64,000 bases of DNA, from NCBI GenBank assembly GCA_036275915.1, contig DASUCV010000002.1, positions 186,001-250,000 on the forward strand. Reading direction: 5' to 3'. How positions within the stretch are numbered: the first letter of the stretch is position 1; the number at the start of each line of letters is the position of its first letter. The notes beneath the pieces were generated by a model that did not search any database, was not told the DNA's origin, and saw only the letters and a program-made list of their open reading frames with translations. The position numbers and the translations under genes were made by a program. Shown one piece after another: positions 1 to 9,410 of this stretch. Origin of the DNA: Candidatus Polarisedimenticolaceae bacterium. Its GTDB lineage: Bacteria; Acidobacteriota; Polarisedimenticolia; Polarisedimenticolales; DASRJG01.

Positions 1-277
1 ACGCCGTCGCGAACTGGAGGACGCTCCCCGGCACGTACCCTTCGGGGCGGTGCGCGAACGGGACGATGTGCTCGGTCGGCCAGCGGCGGCAGGCGGTCAT
101 CCCGGCGAGCGCGACCGACGCGCCCATGAGCCGGAGGAAGTCGCGTCGCGACGGCGCCAGCATCTCGTCGGCGTGAAGCGGGAACTCGCGGCCCACGGTC
201 TCGCGGAACGACGGATCGCCGGCGAGGTCCTCGAGGCTGCGCCACATGCGGCCCTGATCGTCGTCTAGCGGTGGCAT
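1..277 (-). CDS. actB: Alternative Complex III subunit ActB, N-terminal fragment (cut by window edge)
   Basis: This is the first 92 codons of the large periplasm-facing iron-sulfur/molybdopterin-like subunit of Alternative Complex III, the quinol:acceptor oxidoreductase that replaces cytochrome bc1. The visible part has the family's opening 'MWRSLEDLAGDPSF', then 'SRRDFLRLMGASVALAG' (an Rx twin-arginine-like signal, as in the TAT-variant family) and 'EHIVPFAHRPEGYVPG'. The start at 277 (ATG, 'MPPLDDD') overlaps the last codons of actA by 13 bases; a second in-frame ATG at 247 is possible. The rest of the gene, including the iron-sulfur ligands, lies outside the window. Identification rests on the N-terminal motif string plus the adjacent pentaheme actA. 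Confidence 0.88.
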   Translation of the reverse strand, partial: MPPLDDDQGRMWRSLEDLAGDPSFRETVGREFPLHADEMLAPSRRDFLRLMGASVALAGMTACRRWPTEHIVPFAHRPEGYVPGSVLQFATA

Positions 278-933
278 GTGCTGCAGTCCTCGGAAGGGTT
301 CAGGTGGTACTGCTCGCGGACCTTGCGGCCGATCGCCAGCCGGTCGGTGCCCGGCGGCGGCCAGTCCATCTTCGTGACGAGCTCGGGAGGGCGGAGGTGC
401 GCGTCGGGGTTGCGGTGGCAGTCGAGGCACCACCCCATCGACAGCTTCTTCGCCTGATAGACGACCTCCATCTTGTCGACGCGGTCGTGGCACTCGGCGC
501 ACCCGACGCCGCGCTGCACGTGGGCGCTGTGATTGAAGTAGACGAAATCGGGAAGGTCGTGGACGCGCACCCAAGGCACCGGCATCCCGCTCGCGTTGCT
601 CTCACGAACGGTGAGGAGCTTCGGCGACGCCGACTTGATGTTGGTGTGGCAATTCATGCAGGTCTGCGTGGGCGGGATCGCGGCGTGGGCGGCGATCTCG
701 ACCGTCGTGTGGCAGTAGCGGCAGTCGATGCCGAGCTGCCCGGCGTGGAGGAGATGCGAGTACGGGACCGGCTGCACGGGCGCGTAGCCGACGTCGGTCG
801 TCGCGGGCGATCCGCCGTACCAGACCAGGAAGACGAGGAAGACCGGCACGCCGAGGGCGAGGCCCGCGAGCAGGGGCTTCAGATCGTCGACCCACTTGGG
901 GAAGACGAACGGACGATTGCCGTCTTGTGCCAT
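265..933 (-). CDS. actA: Alternative Complex III pentaheme cytochrome c ActA
   Basis: Membrane-anchored multiheme cytochrome c of Alternative Complex III, passing electrons from the quinol-oxidising core to a soluble acceptor or oxidase. It has one N-terminal membrane segment (about residues 20-42, 'LLAGLALGVPVFLVFLVWYGG' region) and five CxxCH haem motifs: CRYCH, CMNCH, CAECH, CLDCH and CSTCH, the last at the extreme C terminus. Five motifs and 222 residues match the family. It precedes and overlaps actB, the usual order. No ribosome binding site is visible before ATG 933; a TTGCAC-18-TATAGT promoter ends 11 bases upstream, so the mRNA is probably almost leaderless. Confidence 0.95.
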   Translation of the reverse strand: MAQDGNRPFVFPKWVDDLKPLLAGLALGVPVFLVFLVWYGGSPATTDVGYAPVQPVPYSHLLHAGQLGIDCRYCHTTVEIAAHAAIPPTQTCMNCHTNIKSASPKLLTVRESNASGMPVPWVRVHDLPDFVYFNHSAHVQRGVGCAECHDRVDKMEVVYQAKKLSMGWCLDCHRNPDAHLRPPELVTKMDWPPPGTDRLAIGRKVREQYHLNPSEDCSTCHR

Positions 934-944
934 GCGGACCGCGC

Positions 945-974
945 ACTATATCGAGAGGCACGATCCGGGTGCAA
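945..974 (-). promoter_or_regulatory. Predicted sigma70-type promoter of actA
   Basis: On the minus strand, TTGCAC (969-974) and TATAGT (945-950) are separated by 18 bases. The -10 box ends 11 bases before the actA ATG, so transcription would start about five bases before the start codon. It is the best full -35/-10 pair I see in the window. Confidence 0.5.
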
Positions 975-999
975 GCGAACGGAAACGGTGAAATCGTTG

Positions 1000-1043
1000 G
1001 GACTGGCACCGATTTTCGTCCTTCAGAAAATCGGTGCCTGTCC
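1000..1043. repeat. REP-like hairpin A after the redoxin gene
   Basis: Inverted repeat with 17-base arms (1000-1016 and 1027-1043; one mismatch) and a 10-base loop. Read on the minus strand it begins GGACAGGCACCGATTTT, sharing the GGACAG edge with the three other hairpins of this window. It starts 7 bases after the stop codon of the redoxin gene (1051) and probably acts as its 3' end. Confidence 0.7.
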
Positions 1044-1050
1044 TCTTATT

Positions 1051-1659
1051 TCACGAACGGAACTTGATCCCGCAACCGACCGACTTGGTCTCTTTGACGG
1101 CGACGTCCTTACCGGAGGTGACCGCCTCGAGGGCGTTCTTGAGATAGGGGCTCGTCACGGCCTTCGCGTCTTCCTTGTTGTCGTCGATCGCGCCGTGGTA
1201 GACGAGCTTTCCGCCCTTGTCGAAGAGGAACGCTTCGGGGGTCCGCGTCGCCCCGAACGCCTTCGCGACCGACGAGGTCGCGTCGACGACGTACGGGAAG
1301 TTCATGCCGTCTTCCTTCGCTTTCGCCTGCATCGTGCCCATGTCGTCCTCGGGCGCGACGTTGGGATCGTTCGAGTTGATCGCGACGACGCCGATCCCCT
1401 TCGCGGCGTACTCGTTGCCGAGGGCGACGATCCGCGATTCCCACGCCTTGGCGAACGGGCAATGGTTGCAGGTGAAGACGACGAGGGTTCCCGCCGGCTT
1501 CTGAACCTGGGCGAGGGTGACGTCCTTGCCGTCGACGTTCTGCATCTTCACGTCGGTCGAGGGCATCTTGCCGCCGATCGTGAGCGGATCGCCGGCGAGG
1601 ATGAATCCCGCCGCGGCCGCGAGGACGAGCGGAACTGCCAATAGTGCCTTCCGGTTCAT
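1051..1659 (-). CDS. Exported thioredoxin-fold (redoxin/AhpC-TSA-like) protein
   Basis: 202-residue thioredoxin-fold protein with an N-terminal signal segment ('MNRKALLAVPLVLAAAAGF'), so periplasmic or lipid-anchored. 'VVFTCNHCPFAKAWESR' places CNHC at the position of the thioredoxin CxxC; this CNHCPF form is typical of 'redoxin domain' proteins related to AhpC/TSA. 'TRTPEAFLFDKGGKLVYHG' is the cis-proline strand. ATG 1659 overlaps the stop of the upstream TlpA-like gene (ATGA), so the two are co-translated. A thiol-disulfide role in the cell envelope is likely, perhaps serving the neighbouring cytochrome genes, but the substrate is unknown. Confidence 0.85.
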   Translation of the reverse strand: MNRKALLAVPLVLAAAAGFILAGDPLTIGGKMPSTDVKMQNVDGKDVTLAQVQKPAGTLVVFTCNHCPFAKAWESRIVALGNEYAAKGIGVVAINSNDPNVAPEDDMGTMQAKAKEDGMNFPYVVDATSSVAKAFGATRTPEAFLFDKGGKLVYHGAIDDNKEDAKAVTSPYLKNALEAVTSGKDVAVKETKSVGCGIKFRS

Positions 1660-2135
1660 GGAGCCTCCTTGGATGCAAGCGCCGCCTCGGCGCGCTTCTT
1701 GATGGTCGCGTAGTCGGCCTTCCCCTCCCAGTAGCGGACGAGCTTCCCGTCCTTGCCGTAGAGGAACGTCGCGGGGATCGAGCCGGTCCACCGCCGGTCG
1801 AGGCCATCGATGAATTTCTGATCGGTCTCCGCCTGGATGAAGGTCGGGAAGTCGACGCCCTGCTCGGTGAGGAACGTCTTCACATCGGCCGCGGAGTCCG
1901 ACATGTCGGCCGAGACGAGGACGAGGCGGAGTCCCTTCGGCGCGAGCTCGCGGGCCGCCTTGATGAGATCCGGGAACTCCTCGCGGCACGGCATGCACCA
2001 CGTCGCCCACACGTTGAGCATGACCGCGGAGGCGCCGGCGCGATGGACCTCGTCCAGGACCGCCTTGGAGTCGGCGGGGCGGGGCGCCGGGGCGGCGGCC
2101 GCGGCGGCGAGGAGTACTGCTGCGACGATCGGCAT
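1656..2135 (-). CDS. TlpA-like periplasmic thiol:disulfide oxidoreductase
   Basis: 159-residue TlpA/ResA-type thioredoxin. A short signal peptide ('MPIVAAVLLAAAAAAPAP') is followed by the fold with the active-site motif WATWCMPCREEFPDL (WCMPC) and the cis-proline region 'GSIPATFLYGKDGKLVRYWEG'. Family members reduce apocytochrome cysteines or other envelope disulfides. It overlaps the downstream redoxin gene by four bases. Position next to actAB suggests, but does not prove, a cytochrome maturation role. Confidence 0.9.
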   Translation of the reverse strand: MPIVAAVLLAAAAAAPAPRPADSKAVLDEVHRAGASAVMLNVWATWCMPCREEFPDLIKAARELAPKGLRLVLVSADMSDSAADVKTFLTEQGVDFPTFIQAETDQKFIDGLDRRWTGSIPATFLYGKDGKLVRYWEGKADYATIKKRAEAALASKEAP

Positions 2136-2236
2136 GCGTCCGCAGAGGATGGCCTACGGCGAAAAAGCCCGCAACCTTTGCTGGGACGGGGGCGCATGGG
2201 GGGTGGGACGGTTAACATCGCTGCCAGGAGGCCGCC

Positions 2237-2803
2237 ATGACCCTTCGACGCTTGCTCCCGCTCATCGGAATCCTGGCTCTCACCGCGTTGCCGGCGCTCG
2301 CACGCGTCGACGTGACGCTCGACGCGGCCACCCTGAACGAGCTGCTCTCCAAGCTGGCGCCCGACCACGTCCCGGTCGACCTGCACAGCGGCAAGACGCT
2401 CAATCTCCAGCTCAAGGACGTGAAGGTCACCGGCTTCGACCCGGCCGCAGGGCCGAACGGCGGGATCTTGACGTCACTCCGCCTCATCGTGCCGGAGCTG
2501 AACCTCGACTCGCCGGTGACGCCGCGGCTCACCCTCGACGTGAAGGACGCCGGCGGGAAAAAGGTCTGCTTCCTCAAGTTCGACAAGGTGAATCTCACCC
2601 TGCCGATCATGGGCGCCATCGACGTCGGCCCTCTTCTCCCGCCGCTCCCGATCCTCCCGGACAAGGGCTGGGAGGTCGACTCCGCCAACGGCCCGATGGA
2701 GGTGACGCCGAAGCTCATCGACGCGAAGACGGGGGCCCAATCGATCCGCGTCGGGTTCGACCTCGTCGTCGGGCCTGCGACCGGGGGCACCGCCGGACGC
2801 TAA
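2237..2803 (+). CDS. Secreted protein of unknown function
   Basis: 188 residues with a clear signal peptide ('MTLRRLLPLIGILALTALPALA'), then a beta-rich sequence with alternating hydrophobic residues ('LNLQLKDVKVTGFD', 'VPELNLDSPVTPRLTLDVKD', 'VNLTLPIMGAIDVGP'). No catalytic motif or cofactor site is visible. An AGGAGG ribosome binding site precedes ATG 2237, and a TAACAT -10-like hexamer lies at 2213-2218. The periodic strands recall lipid-binding or barrel-like envelope proteins, but I do not recognise the family. Confidence 0.75.
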   Translation: MTLRRLLPLIGILALTALPALARVDVTLDAATLNELLSKLAPDHVPVDLHSGKTLNLQLKDVKVTGFDPAAGPNGGILTSLRLIVPELNLDSPVTPRLTLDVKDAGGKKVCFLKFDKVNLTLPIMGAIDVGPLLPPLPILPDKGWEVDSANGPMEVTPKLIDAKTGAQSIRVGFDLVVGPATGGTAGR

Positions 2804-2865
2804 GTGCGTCATGGCCGGGCCTTCCGGGGGGCGTTTGGTAATCTTCGGAGGGGAGGCCCTTCGCG

Positions 2866-5800
2866 ATGCCCCTCACGTCTCATCCGCTCGCCCGGTTGCT
2901 CCTCGAGCGCATCCTCGTGCTCGACGGCGCCATGGGGACGATGATCCAGTCGTACCGGCTGGGTGAGGCGGACTTTCGCGGGGAGCGGTTCAAGGATCAC
3001 TCGAAGGACCTGAAGGGCTGCAACGACCTGCTGTGCCTCACGCGGCCCGAGGTCGTCCACGAGATCCACACGAAGTATCTCGACGCCGGCGCCGACATCC
3101 TCGAGACGAACACCTTCAACGCGCAGGCGATCTCGCTCGCCGACTACGGGATGGAGCGGCACGCTTACGAGATCAACAAGGCGGCCGCGGAGATCGCCGT
3201 TCGCGCGGCCCGCGCCGCCACGGCGGCGCACCCGGGCAAGCCGCGCTTCGTGGCGGGCTCCCTCGGTCCAACGAACCGCACGGCGTCGCTCTCCCCCGAC
3301 GTCGAGAATCCAGCGTTCCGAGCGATCCACTTCCGCGAGCTGAAGGACGCGTACAAGGAGCAGGCGCGCGGCCTTCTCGACGGCGGCGCCGATCTCCTCC
3401 TTCCGGAGACGACGTTCGACACCTTGAATCTCAAGGCGGCGCTCTTCGCGATCCAGGAGCTGTTCGAGGAACGAGGAAGCTCGGTGCCGGTGATCGCATC
3501 GCTCACGATCACCGATCAGAGCGGGCGCACGCTGTCGGGGCAGACGCTCGAAGCGGCATGGATCTCGATCTCGCACGCGCCGCTCCTCGCGACGGGTCTC
3601 AACTGCGCGCTCGGTGCCGAGCAGATGGGCCCGTTCCTCGAGGACCTTCAGCGCGTCGCGCCGCTCCCGATCACCTGCTATCCGAACGCGGGGCTTCCGA
3701 ACGAGCTCGGAGGCTACGACGAGACGCCGGCGCAGATGGCGGCGACCCTCGCCGAGTTCGCGCGCGAAGGCTGGGTCAACGCCGTCGGCGGATGCTGCGG
3801 GACGACCCCGGCGTACATCGAGGCGATCGCGCACGCGGTCGGCGGGCTCCGTCCGCACAAGCCGGTCGCGCCGGTCGCGTTCACGTACCTCTCCGGGTTC
3901 GAGCCCCTTTCGATTCGCCCCGACTCGAACTTCACCGTGATCGGCGAGCGGACGAACGTCACCGGCTCGAAGAAGTTCGCGCGCCTCGTGGCGGCGGACG
4001 ACTACGAGGGCGCGCTCGCCGTCGCGCGCGATCAGGTCGCGGGCGGCGCGAACATCCTCGACGTCAACTTCGACGAGGGCCTCCTCGACTCCGAGAAGGC
4101 GATGACCACCTTCCTCCACCTCATCGGCTCCGAGCCCGAGATCGCGAAGCTCCCGATCATGGTCGACAGCTCGAAGTGGTCGGTGCTCGTCGCCGGTCTC
4201 GAGTGCCTCCAGGGCAAGGGCGTCGTCAACTCGATCTCGCTCAAGGAGGGTGAGGAGGTCTTCAGAGGACACGCCCGGGCGATCCGGCGCTACGGCGCCG
4301 CGGTCGTCGTGATGGCGTTCGACGAGGAGGGCCAGGCGGTCGAGGTTGACCGCAAGGTCGCGATCGCGAAGCGCGCCTACCGGATTCTCACCGAGGAGGT
4401 CGGCTTCCCTCCCGAGGACATCATCTTCGACGCGAACATCCTGACCGTCGGCACCGGGATCGAAGAGCACGCCCCGTACGCCGTCGCCTTCCTCGACGCG
4501 GTGCGGCGGATCAAGCAGGAGTGCCCCGGCGCCAAGACATCGGGCGGCGTGAGCAACGTGTCGTTCTCGTTCCGCGGGAACGAGCCGGTCCGCGAGGCGA
4601 TGCACGCGGCGTTCCTCTACCACGCAATCCGCGCGGGACTCGACATGGGGATCGTCAACGCCGGCCAGCTCGCCGTCTACGACGAGGTCCCGAAAGACCT
4701 CCTGGAGCACGTCGAGGACGTGCTGCTGAACCGCCGGCCCGACGCCACCGAGCGTCTCATCACGTTCGCTGCGGGAATCAAGGGAGGCGCGAAGGCGCGC
4801 GAGGTCGACGAGGCCTGGCGCAACGCCCCGGTCGAGAAGCGGCTCGAGCACGCGCTCGTCCAGGGCATCGTCGATCACGTCGAGGCCGACACCGAGGAGG
4901 CGCTCGCCCGCTATGGCAAGCCGCTCGCCGTCATCGAGGGGCCGCTCATGGCCGGGATGAACGTCGTCGGCGAGCTGTTCGGCGCCGGGAAGATGTTCCT
5001 GCCCCAGGTCGTCAAGAGCGCGCGCGTCATGAAGAAAGCGGTCGCGTGGCTCGAGCCGTACCTCGAGGCGGAGAAGGCCGCAGGCGGCGGCGCGACCTCC
5101 CGGGCTCGCGTGCTCATGGCGACGGTCAAAGGGGACGTCCACGACATAGGCAAGAACATCGTGGGCGTCGTGCTCGGCTGCAACAACTACGAGGTCATCG
5201 ATCTCGGCGTCATGGTCTCCGCCGAGCGGATCCTGAGAGAAGCGCGCGAGCGCGACGTCCAGGTCATCGGCCTCTCGGGGCTCATCACGCCTTCGCTCGA
5301 CGAGATGGTCCACGTCGCCCGCGAGATGAAGCGGCAGGGGTTCACGACGCCGGTTCTCATCGGCGGCGCGACGACGTCACGCAAGCACACCGCCGTCAAG
5401 ATCGCCCCCGAGTATCCGGGCCCCACCGTCCACGTCGTCGACGCGAGCCGCGCCGTCGACGTCGTCGGCAGCATCGTCTCTCCCGCGCTCTCGGGCCCCT
5501 TCCTCTCGGACGTGCGCGCGGAGTACGAGAAGATCCGCCGCTCCTACGAGGCGCGCGACCAAGCTCCCACGGTCCCCTACGCCGTTGCGCGGGCGCGACG
5601 TCCCGCCCTCTCGTGGTCGGGAGACGAGATTCCGCGCCCCGGGTTCCTGGGCTCGCGCACCGTCGCCACGCTCCCGCTCGACGAGCTGCTGCCCTACATC
5701 GACTGGACACCCTTCTTCCATGCCTGGGAGCTGCCCGGCGTCTACCCTCGCATCCTCGAGCACCCGGTCCACGGCGCCGCGGCGCGCGAGCTGTTCGACA

Positions 5801-6540
5801 ACGGCCAGAAGCTGTTGGCGCGGATCGTCGACAAGCGCCTCCTCCACGCCTTCGGCGTCTACGGCTTCTTCCCCGCGAACGCGCACGGCGACGACGTCGT
5901 GCTGTGGCGGGACGAGTCGCGCGACGCCGAGCGTGCGCGCCTCCACTTCCTCCGCCAGCAGACCGAGAAGGGCGAGGGCGAGCCGCTCCTCTCGCTCGCC
6001 GACTTCGTGGCGCCGCGCGAGAGCGGGATCGTCGACTTCGTCGGCGCGTTCGCGGTGACGACCGGCATCGGCGTCGACGCGCTCGTCAAGAAGTTCGAGG
6101 CCGATCACGACGACTACAACGCGATCCTCGTCAAAGCGCTCGCCGACCGGCTCGCGGAGGCGTTCGCCGAGCTGCTCCACCATCGCGCGCGCATCGAGTG
6201 GGGCTACGGCCGCGACGAGCGACCTTCGCTCGACGATCTCATCCACGAGCGCTACCGCGGCATCCGCCCCGCTCCCGGCTATCCCGCCTGCCCCGACCAC
6301 ACGGAGAAGGCGACGCTCTGGCAGCTCCTCGACGTCGAGTCCGCCGCGTCCATCCGCCTCACCGAGAACTTCGCGATGACCCCTGCGGCGTCCGTGAGCG
6401 GCTTCTATTTCGCGCACCCGAAGTCGCGCTACTTCTCCCTCGGCAAGATCGGGCGCGATCAGGTCGAGGACTACGCGCGGCGGAAGGGAATCACCGTCGA
6501 CGAGACGGAGCGCTGGCTGCGGCCGCACCTCGGCTACTGA
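2866..6540 (+). CDS. metH: Cobalamin-dependent methionine synthase
   Basis: Full-length four-module MetH (1224 residues) that methylates homocysteine from 5-methyltetrahydrofolate via cobalamin. The homocysteine domain (about 1-330) carries the zinc cysteines in 'GGCCGTTP'. The folate domain (about 345-620) opens with '[11 protein letters not shown]'. The cap and B12-binding domains (about 640-880) contain [18 protein letters not shown] with the cobalt-ligand histidine, plus 'SGLITPS' and 'GGATTS'. The reactivation domain (about 900-1224) ends in '[10 protein letters not shown]...[10 protein letters not shown]'. GGAGGGGAGG precedes ATG 2866. The 62-base leader is too short for a cobalamin riboswitch. 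Hairpin B follows the stop by two bases. Confidence 0.98.
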   Translation: MPLTSHPLARLLLERILVLDGAMGTMIQSYRLGEADFRGERFKDHSKDLKGCNDLLCLTRPEVVHEIHTKYLDAGADILETNTFNAQAISLADYGMERHAYEINKAAAEIAVRAARAATAAHPGKPRFVAGSLGPTNRTASLSPDVENPAFRAIHFRELKDAYKEQARGLLDGGADLLLPETTFDTLNLKAALFAIQELFEERGSSVPVIASLTITDQSGRTLSGQTLEAAWISISHAPLLATGLNCALGAEQMGPFLEDLQRVAPLPITCYPNAGLPNELGGYDETPAQMAATLAEFAREGWVNAVGGCCGTTPAYIEAIAHAVGGLRPHKPVAPVAFTYLSGFEPLSIRPDSNFTVIGERTNVTGSKKFARLVAADDYEGALAVARDQVAGGANILDVNFDEGLLDSEKAMTTFLHLIGSEPEIAKLPIMVDSSKWSVLVAGLECLQGKGVVNSISLKEGEEVFRGHARAIRRYGAAVVVMAFDEEGQAVEVDRKVAIAKRAYRILTEEVGFPPEDIIFDANILTVGTGIEEHAPYAVAFLDAVRRIKQECPGAKTSGGVSNVSFSFRGNEPVREAMHAAFLYHAIRAGLDMGIVNAGQLAVYDEVPKDLLEHVEDVLLNRRPDATERLITFAAGIKGGAKAREVDEAWRNAPVEKRLEHALVQGIVDHVEADTEEALARYGKPLAVIEGPLMAGMNVVGELFGAGKMFLPQVVKSARVMKKAVAWLEPYLEAEKAAGGGATSRARVLMATVKGDVHDIGKNIVGVVLGCNNYEVIDLGVMVSAERILREARERDVQVIGLSGLITPSLDEMVHVAREMKRQGFTTPVLIGGATTSRKHTAVKIAPEYPGPTVHVVDASRAVDVVGSIVSPALSGPFLSDVRAEYEKIRRSYEARDQAPTVPYAVARARRPALSWSGDEIPRPGFLGSRTVATLPLDELLPYIDWTPFFHAWELPGVYPRILEHPVHGAAARELFDNGQKLLARIVDKRLLHAFGVYGFFPANAHGDDVVLWRDESRDAERARLHFLRQQTEKGEGEPLLSLADFVAPRESGIVDFVGAFAVTTGIGVDALVKKFEADHDDYNAILVKALADRLAEAFAELLHHRARIEWGYGRDERPSLDDLIHERYRGIRPAPGYPACPDHTEKATLWQLLDVESAASIRLTENFAMTPAASVSGFYFAHPKSRYFSLGKIGRDQVEDYARRKGITVDETERWLRPHLGY

Positions 6541-6542
6541 AT

Positions 6543-6561
6543 TGGGGACAGAATGTCCCCA
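6543..6561. repeat. REP-like hairpin B between convergent genes
   Basis: Small palindrome, GGGGACA-GAA-TGTCCCC, extended by one further T-A pair. It fills the 23 bases between the metH stop and the Rieske stop, two bases from each. It is the shortest member of the GGGGACAG hairpin set and is suited to end transcription from both sides. Confidence 0.7.
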
Positions 6562-6563
6562 TT

Positions 6564-6950
6564 TCACTTCTTGAAATAGCGGCTCGGATCCCAGGTCAGC
6601 CACTCGGGCTCCTGTTCGTCCTCCGGTGGCTTCGCCGGCTCCGGTGCTTTGATCCACAACGCTCCCTGCTCGACCTTCGTCTCGTAGACGCGCACCTTCG
6701 CCCACGGCCTCAGGGGGCACTGACCCGTCGTCGTGTCGTAACGCCACTCGTGCCACGAGCACTGCAGGTCGTCGCCGACGAGGCGGCCGTCGGCGAGAGA
6801 CGCGCCCATGTGCGGGCAGGCGTCGGCGACGGCGATGAAGCGCGCGCCGTCCCAGAAGACGGCGACAGCGTTTCCGGCGACGTCGACGCGCCGGCCGCGC
6901 CCCTTGATCCAGCGGGCGGTCTCGCCGGCGCGAACCCAGGGATCAGTCAC
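6564..6950 (-). CDS. Rieske [2Fe-2S] ferredoxin-like protein
   Basis: 128-residue soluble Rieske protein. The cluster ligands are CPHMG (CxH) and, 17 residues on, CSWHEW (CxxH). There is no signal peptide or membrane segment, so it is probably a cytoplasmic ferredoxin of an oxygenase-like or nitrite-reductase-small-subunit-like type rather than a bc1 subunit. The GTG start at 6950 is chosen because it overlaps the upstream GST stop (GTGACTGA) and gives the natural N terminus 'VTDPWVRAGE'. The long C-terminal tail is rich in P, E and W. Its partner oxidoreductase is not evident. Confidence 0.85.
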   Translation of the reverse strand: MTDPWVRAGETARWIKGRGRRVDVAGNAVAVFWDGARFIAVADACPHMGASLADGRLVGDDLQCSWHEWRYDTTTGQCPLRPWAKVRVYETKVEQGALWIKAPEPAKPPEDEQEPEWLTWDPSRYFKK

Positions 6951-7599
6951 GGATCCTGAGCGGAACCTTGGGCGCGGAGGCGCGCACCGACGGGCGCGCA
7001 TTGACCCGGAGGGCCCACGCGCGAAGCGCGGGGTAGCGGTCGTCCGGGAGGATCGAGAGGAGCGGGAGCGACGCCGTGAGCGGCGGCACGAGTCCGGCGT
7101 CGGCGAGCGAGAAAATGTCGCCGCCGAAATAGTTCCGGCCGGACAGCTCGGCCTCGAGGCGCGCGAGGTGCTGGTGGACCTTCGCCTTGGCGCCCTCGAG
7201 CGCCTTGTGATCGATCTCGTCGGGCTTCTTGCGGACGAGATACGGCGGCGCGTACTCGAACTGGGCGGCACGCAGCTCGCGGAGCGCCGTGTAGAGGTAC
7301 TGGTCGGTCGTGTCCTCGAGCATGCGGATACGCGCTCGCTCGTAGGGATCCTTCGGCAGCATCGGCGGCTGCGGGAACGCCTCCTCGAGGTACTCGTTGA
7401 TCACGGTCGACTCGTAGAGCGACCGTCCGTCCGGGAGCTCGAGGACCGGCGTGAGCTTGTAGGGGTTCAGCTTCGCGAACGCCGGATCCTCGGTCTTGTT
7501 GTCGGGGATGACGAGCTCGTGCGGCACGTCCTTCTCCGCCAGGACCATGCGGACCTTCCAGCCGAACGGCGAGCGATCGAGATGATGGAGCTTGAGCAT
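6943..7599 (-). CDS. Glutathione S-transferase family protein
   Basis: 218 residues with the two-domain GST plan: an N-terminal thioredoxin-like part ('HHLDRSPFGWKVRMVLAEKDVP', cis-proline in 'KLTPVLELPDG', and the glutathione-contact 'YESTVINEYLEEAF') and an all-alpha C-terminal part from about residue 90. Ser10, in 'RSPFGWK', is the likely thiol-activating residue. It is translationally coupled to the Rieske gene downstream. The substrate cannot be told from sequence. Confidence 0.9.
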   Translation of the reverse strand: MLKLHHLDRSPFGWKVRMVLAEKDVPHELVIPDNKTEDPAFAKLNPYKLTPVLELPDGRSLYESTVINEYLEEAFPQPPMLPKDPYERARIRMLEDTTDQYLYTALRELRAAQFEYAPPYLVRKKPDEIDHKALEGAKAKVHQHLARLEAELSGRNYFGGDIFSLADAGLVPPLTASLPLLSILPDDRYPALRAWALRVNARPSVRASAPKVPLRIRD

Positions 7600-7611
7600 T
7601 GGAGAGCCTCG

Positions 7612-8664
7612 CTATCCCAAGAGCGCGATGAGCCTGTAGCAGATCATCCCGACGAGCCCGGCCATCGGGATCGTGAGCACCCAGGCCCACACGACGCGTC
7701 GCGCGATCCCCCACCGGACGGCGGAGACGCGCTGCACGGCGCCGACGCCGACGATCGCGCCGGTGATCGTGTGGGTCGTCGACACCGGGACGCCGAGGCT
7801 CGCCGAGGTGAAGAGGGAGATCGCGGCCGCCGTCTCGGCGCAGGCGCCGCCGTAGGGCCGGAGTTTCGTGAGCTTCATCCCCATCGTCTTCACGATACGC
7901 CAGCCGCCCGTCATCGTCCCGAGGCCGATGGCGAGATGGCAGACGAGGACGATCCAGAACGGGAACTGGACCTTGCCCGCCTCGAACGCCGCCTGGTCGG
8001 CCTTCCAGATCGTCGCGTAGAAGAGCGCGGCGATGATCCCCATCGTCTTCTGCGCGTCGTTCGTGCCGTGGCCGAGCGAAAACGCCGCGGCCGAGCCGAG
8101 CTGGATGACGCGGAACCAGCGGTCGACCTTCGACGCCGCGAACTTCCAGAAGGCGCGGATGACGATGACGACGAGCGCAAGCGCGAGCACGAACCCGATG
8201 AACGGCGCGATGACGATGAACTCGACCGTCGTGACGAGCTTGCCGACGTGGAGGACGCCGTTCCAGGTCCCCGCGAAGGCGATCGCGGCGCCGGCGAAGC
8301 CGCCGAGCAGCGCGTGAGACGAGCTGGTGGGAAGACCGACGAGCCACGTGATGACGTCCCACACGATGGCGCCGATGAGCCCCGCGAGGATGACGTCGGG
8401 ATTGACGAATTCGGGGTGGACCCACTTCGCCACCGTGTTGGCGACCGCGAGCGGAAAACACCAGGCGGCGGCGAAGTTCCACCACGCGGCCCAGAGAACC
8501 GCAGGTCCGGGCCGCATGACGCGCGTGCCGACGATCGTCGCGATGGAGTTCGCGGCGTCGTGGAAGCCGTTGATGAAGTCGAAGGCCAGCGCCGCGACGA
8601 AGATGATCGCCACGTACGGGTGGGCGAAGATCGCTCCGAGATCCTGGAAGAAGCTCTGCGGCAA
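7612..8664 (-). CDS. PiT-family low-affinity inorganic phosphate transporter
   Basis: 350-residue multi-spanning PiT permease that imports metal phosphate by proton symport. The two duplicated PiT signatures are visible: 'FDFINGFHDAANSIAT' near residue 30, and the second-half 'GHGTNDAQKTMGII' around 205, followed by 'GVPVSTTHTITGAIVGVG' near the C terminus. It lies just downstream of the DUF47 gene (13-base gap), the standard pit operon arrangement, and the two are surely co-transcribed. Confidence 0.95.
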   Translation of the reverse strand: MPQSFFQDLGAIFAHPYVAIIFVAALAFDFINGFHDAANSIATIVGTRVMRPGPAVLWAAWWNFAAAWCFPLAVANTVAKWVHPEFVNPDVILAGLIGAIVWDVITWLVGLPTSSSHALLGGFAGAAIAFAGTWNGVLHVGKLVTTVEFIVIAPFIGFVLALALVVIVIRAFWKFAASKVDRWFRVIQLGSAAAFSLGHGTNDAQKTMGIIAALFYATIWKADQAAFEAGKVQFPFWIVLVCHLAIGLGTMTGGWRIVKTMGMKLTKLRPYGGACAETAAAISLFTSASLGVPVSTTHTITGAIVGVGAVQRVSAVRWGIARRVVWAWVLTIPMAGLVGMICYRLIALLG

Positions 8665-8677
8665 GGGAGGTTTCCGC

Positions 8678-9310
8678 CTAGCTGTACTTCACGAGGACGG
8701 TCTCGATGATGTTCGCCACGTCCTCGCACTTGTCGGTGGCGACCTCGAGGTGCTCGTAGAGGTCCTTCCACTTGATGACCTCGAGCGGGTCCTTTGTGCC
8801 GCCGTTGAACAGCTCGTTGAGCGCGTCGCGCATGACCTGGTCGGCGTCGTTCTCGAGCTGGTTGATCTTGGCGACTTGCCGGACGATCGCGTCGGCGTGG
8901 CTCAGGTCGCGCAGGAGCGCGATCCCCGCCGCGGTCTCCTCGGCGCCGCGCACGATGATGCGCCCGAGCTCGATCGCGTGGTGCGTCGGGGTCGCGATCT
9001 TGAAGGTGACGAGGCGCTTCGCGACCGCGTCGACGTAGTCGAGCACGTCGTCCAGGCGGCTCGTCAGCTCGTAGATGTCCTCACGGTCGAGCGGCGTGAT
9101 GAAGCTCTTGTTGAGGCGGTCCATCAGACGGTGGACGAGCTCGTCGCCCTCGTGCTCGACGTCGTGGATGCGCTTGCTCGCGAGGTAAATCTCGTCGACC
9201 GAGCCCTTCGACTCGAGGCACTCCTGGAGGAGCTTCGCGCCCCGGACGACGACGTTCGACTGCTGCTCGAGGAGATCGAAGAACTGGACCTCGCGCGGAA
9301 TCAGACCCAT
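8678..9310 (-). CDS. DUF47 (PhoU-like) phosphate transport accessory protein
   Basis: 210-residue helical DUF47/TIGR00153 protein, a PhoU relative found beside PiT permeases and thought to regulate them. It has the family pattern 'FDLLEQQSNVVVRGAKLL', the metal-binding 'IHDVEHEGDELVHRLMDRL' (ExxxD) and 'FITPLDREDIYELTSRLDDVLDYVD', and a second repeat half with 'INQLENDADQVMRDAL'. First gene of the DUF47-pit unit, divergent from the D-amino-acid oxidase gene. Confidence 0.93.
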   Translation of the reverse strand: MGLIPREVQFFDLLEQQSNVVVRGAKLLQECLESKGSVDEIYLASKRIHDVEHEGDELVHRLMDRLNKSFITPLDREDIYELTSRLDDVLDYVDAVAKRLVTFKIATPTHHAIELGRIIVRGAEETAAGIALLRDLSHADAIVRQVAKINQLENDADQVMRDALNELFNGGTKDPLEVIKWKDLYEHLEVATDKCEDVANIIETVLVKYS

Positions 9311-9398
9311 GAGTGCATTCCCCCCTGTCGACCGTAGGACTTTCTATCATCGTCCCCGCGTTTCCGACAAGCGTCCGGGGGATTGGCGTTGGTTTCGG

Positions 9399-9404
9399 TA
9401 CACT
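9399..9404 (+). promoter_or_regulatory. -10-like TACACT of the D-amino-acid oxidase gene
   Basis: TANNNT hexamer ending six bases before GTG 9411, with no ribosome binding site between. This supports the GTG start and a leaderless transcript. Confidence 0.45.
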
Positions 9405-9410
9405 CCGGGG

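Noticed and set aside
2804-2865. A cobalamin riboswitch before metH
   Set aside because: Only 62 bases, mostly ribosome binding site; no B12-box-like sequence seen.
2809-5313. An 834-codon open frame on the minus strand across metH
   Set aside because: Antisense shadow of a very clear metH; Arg/Glu/Asp-heavy composition and no family motif.
9309-9410. A longer N terminus for the D-amino-acid oxidase (ATG 9309)
   Set aside because: It would overlap the divergent DUF47 start, lacks homology, and a -10-like box sits right before GTG 9411.
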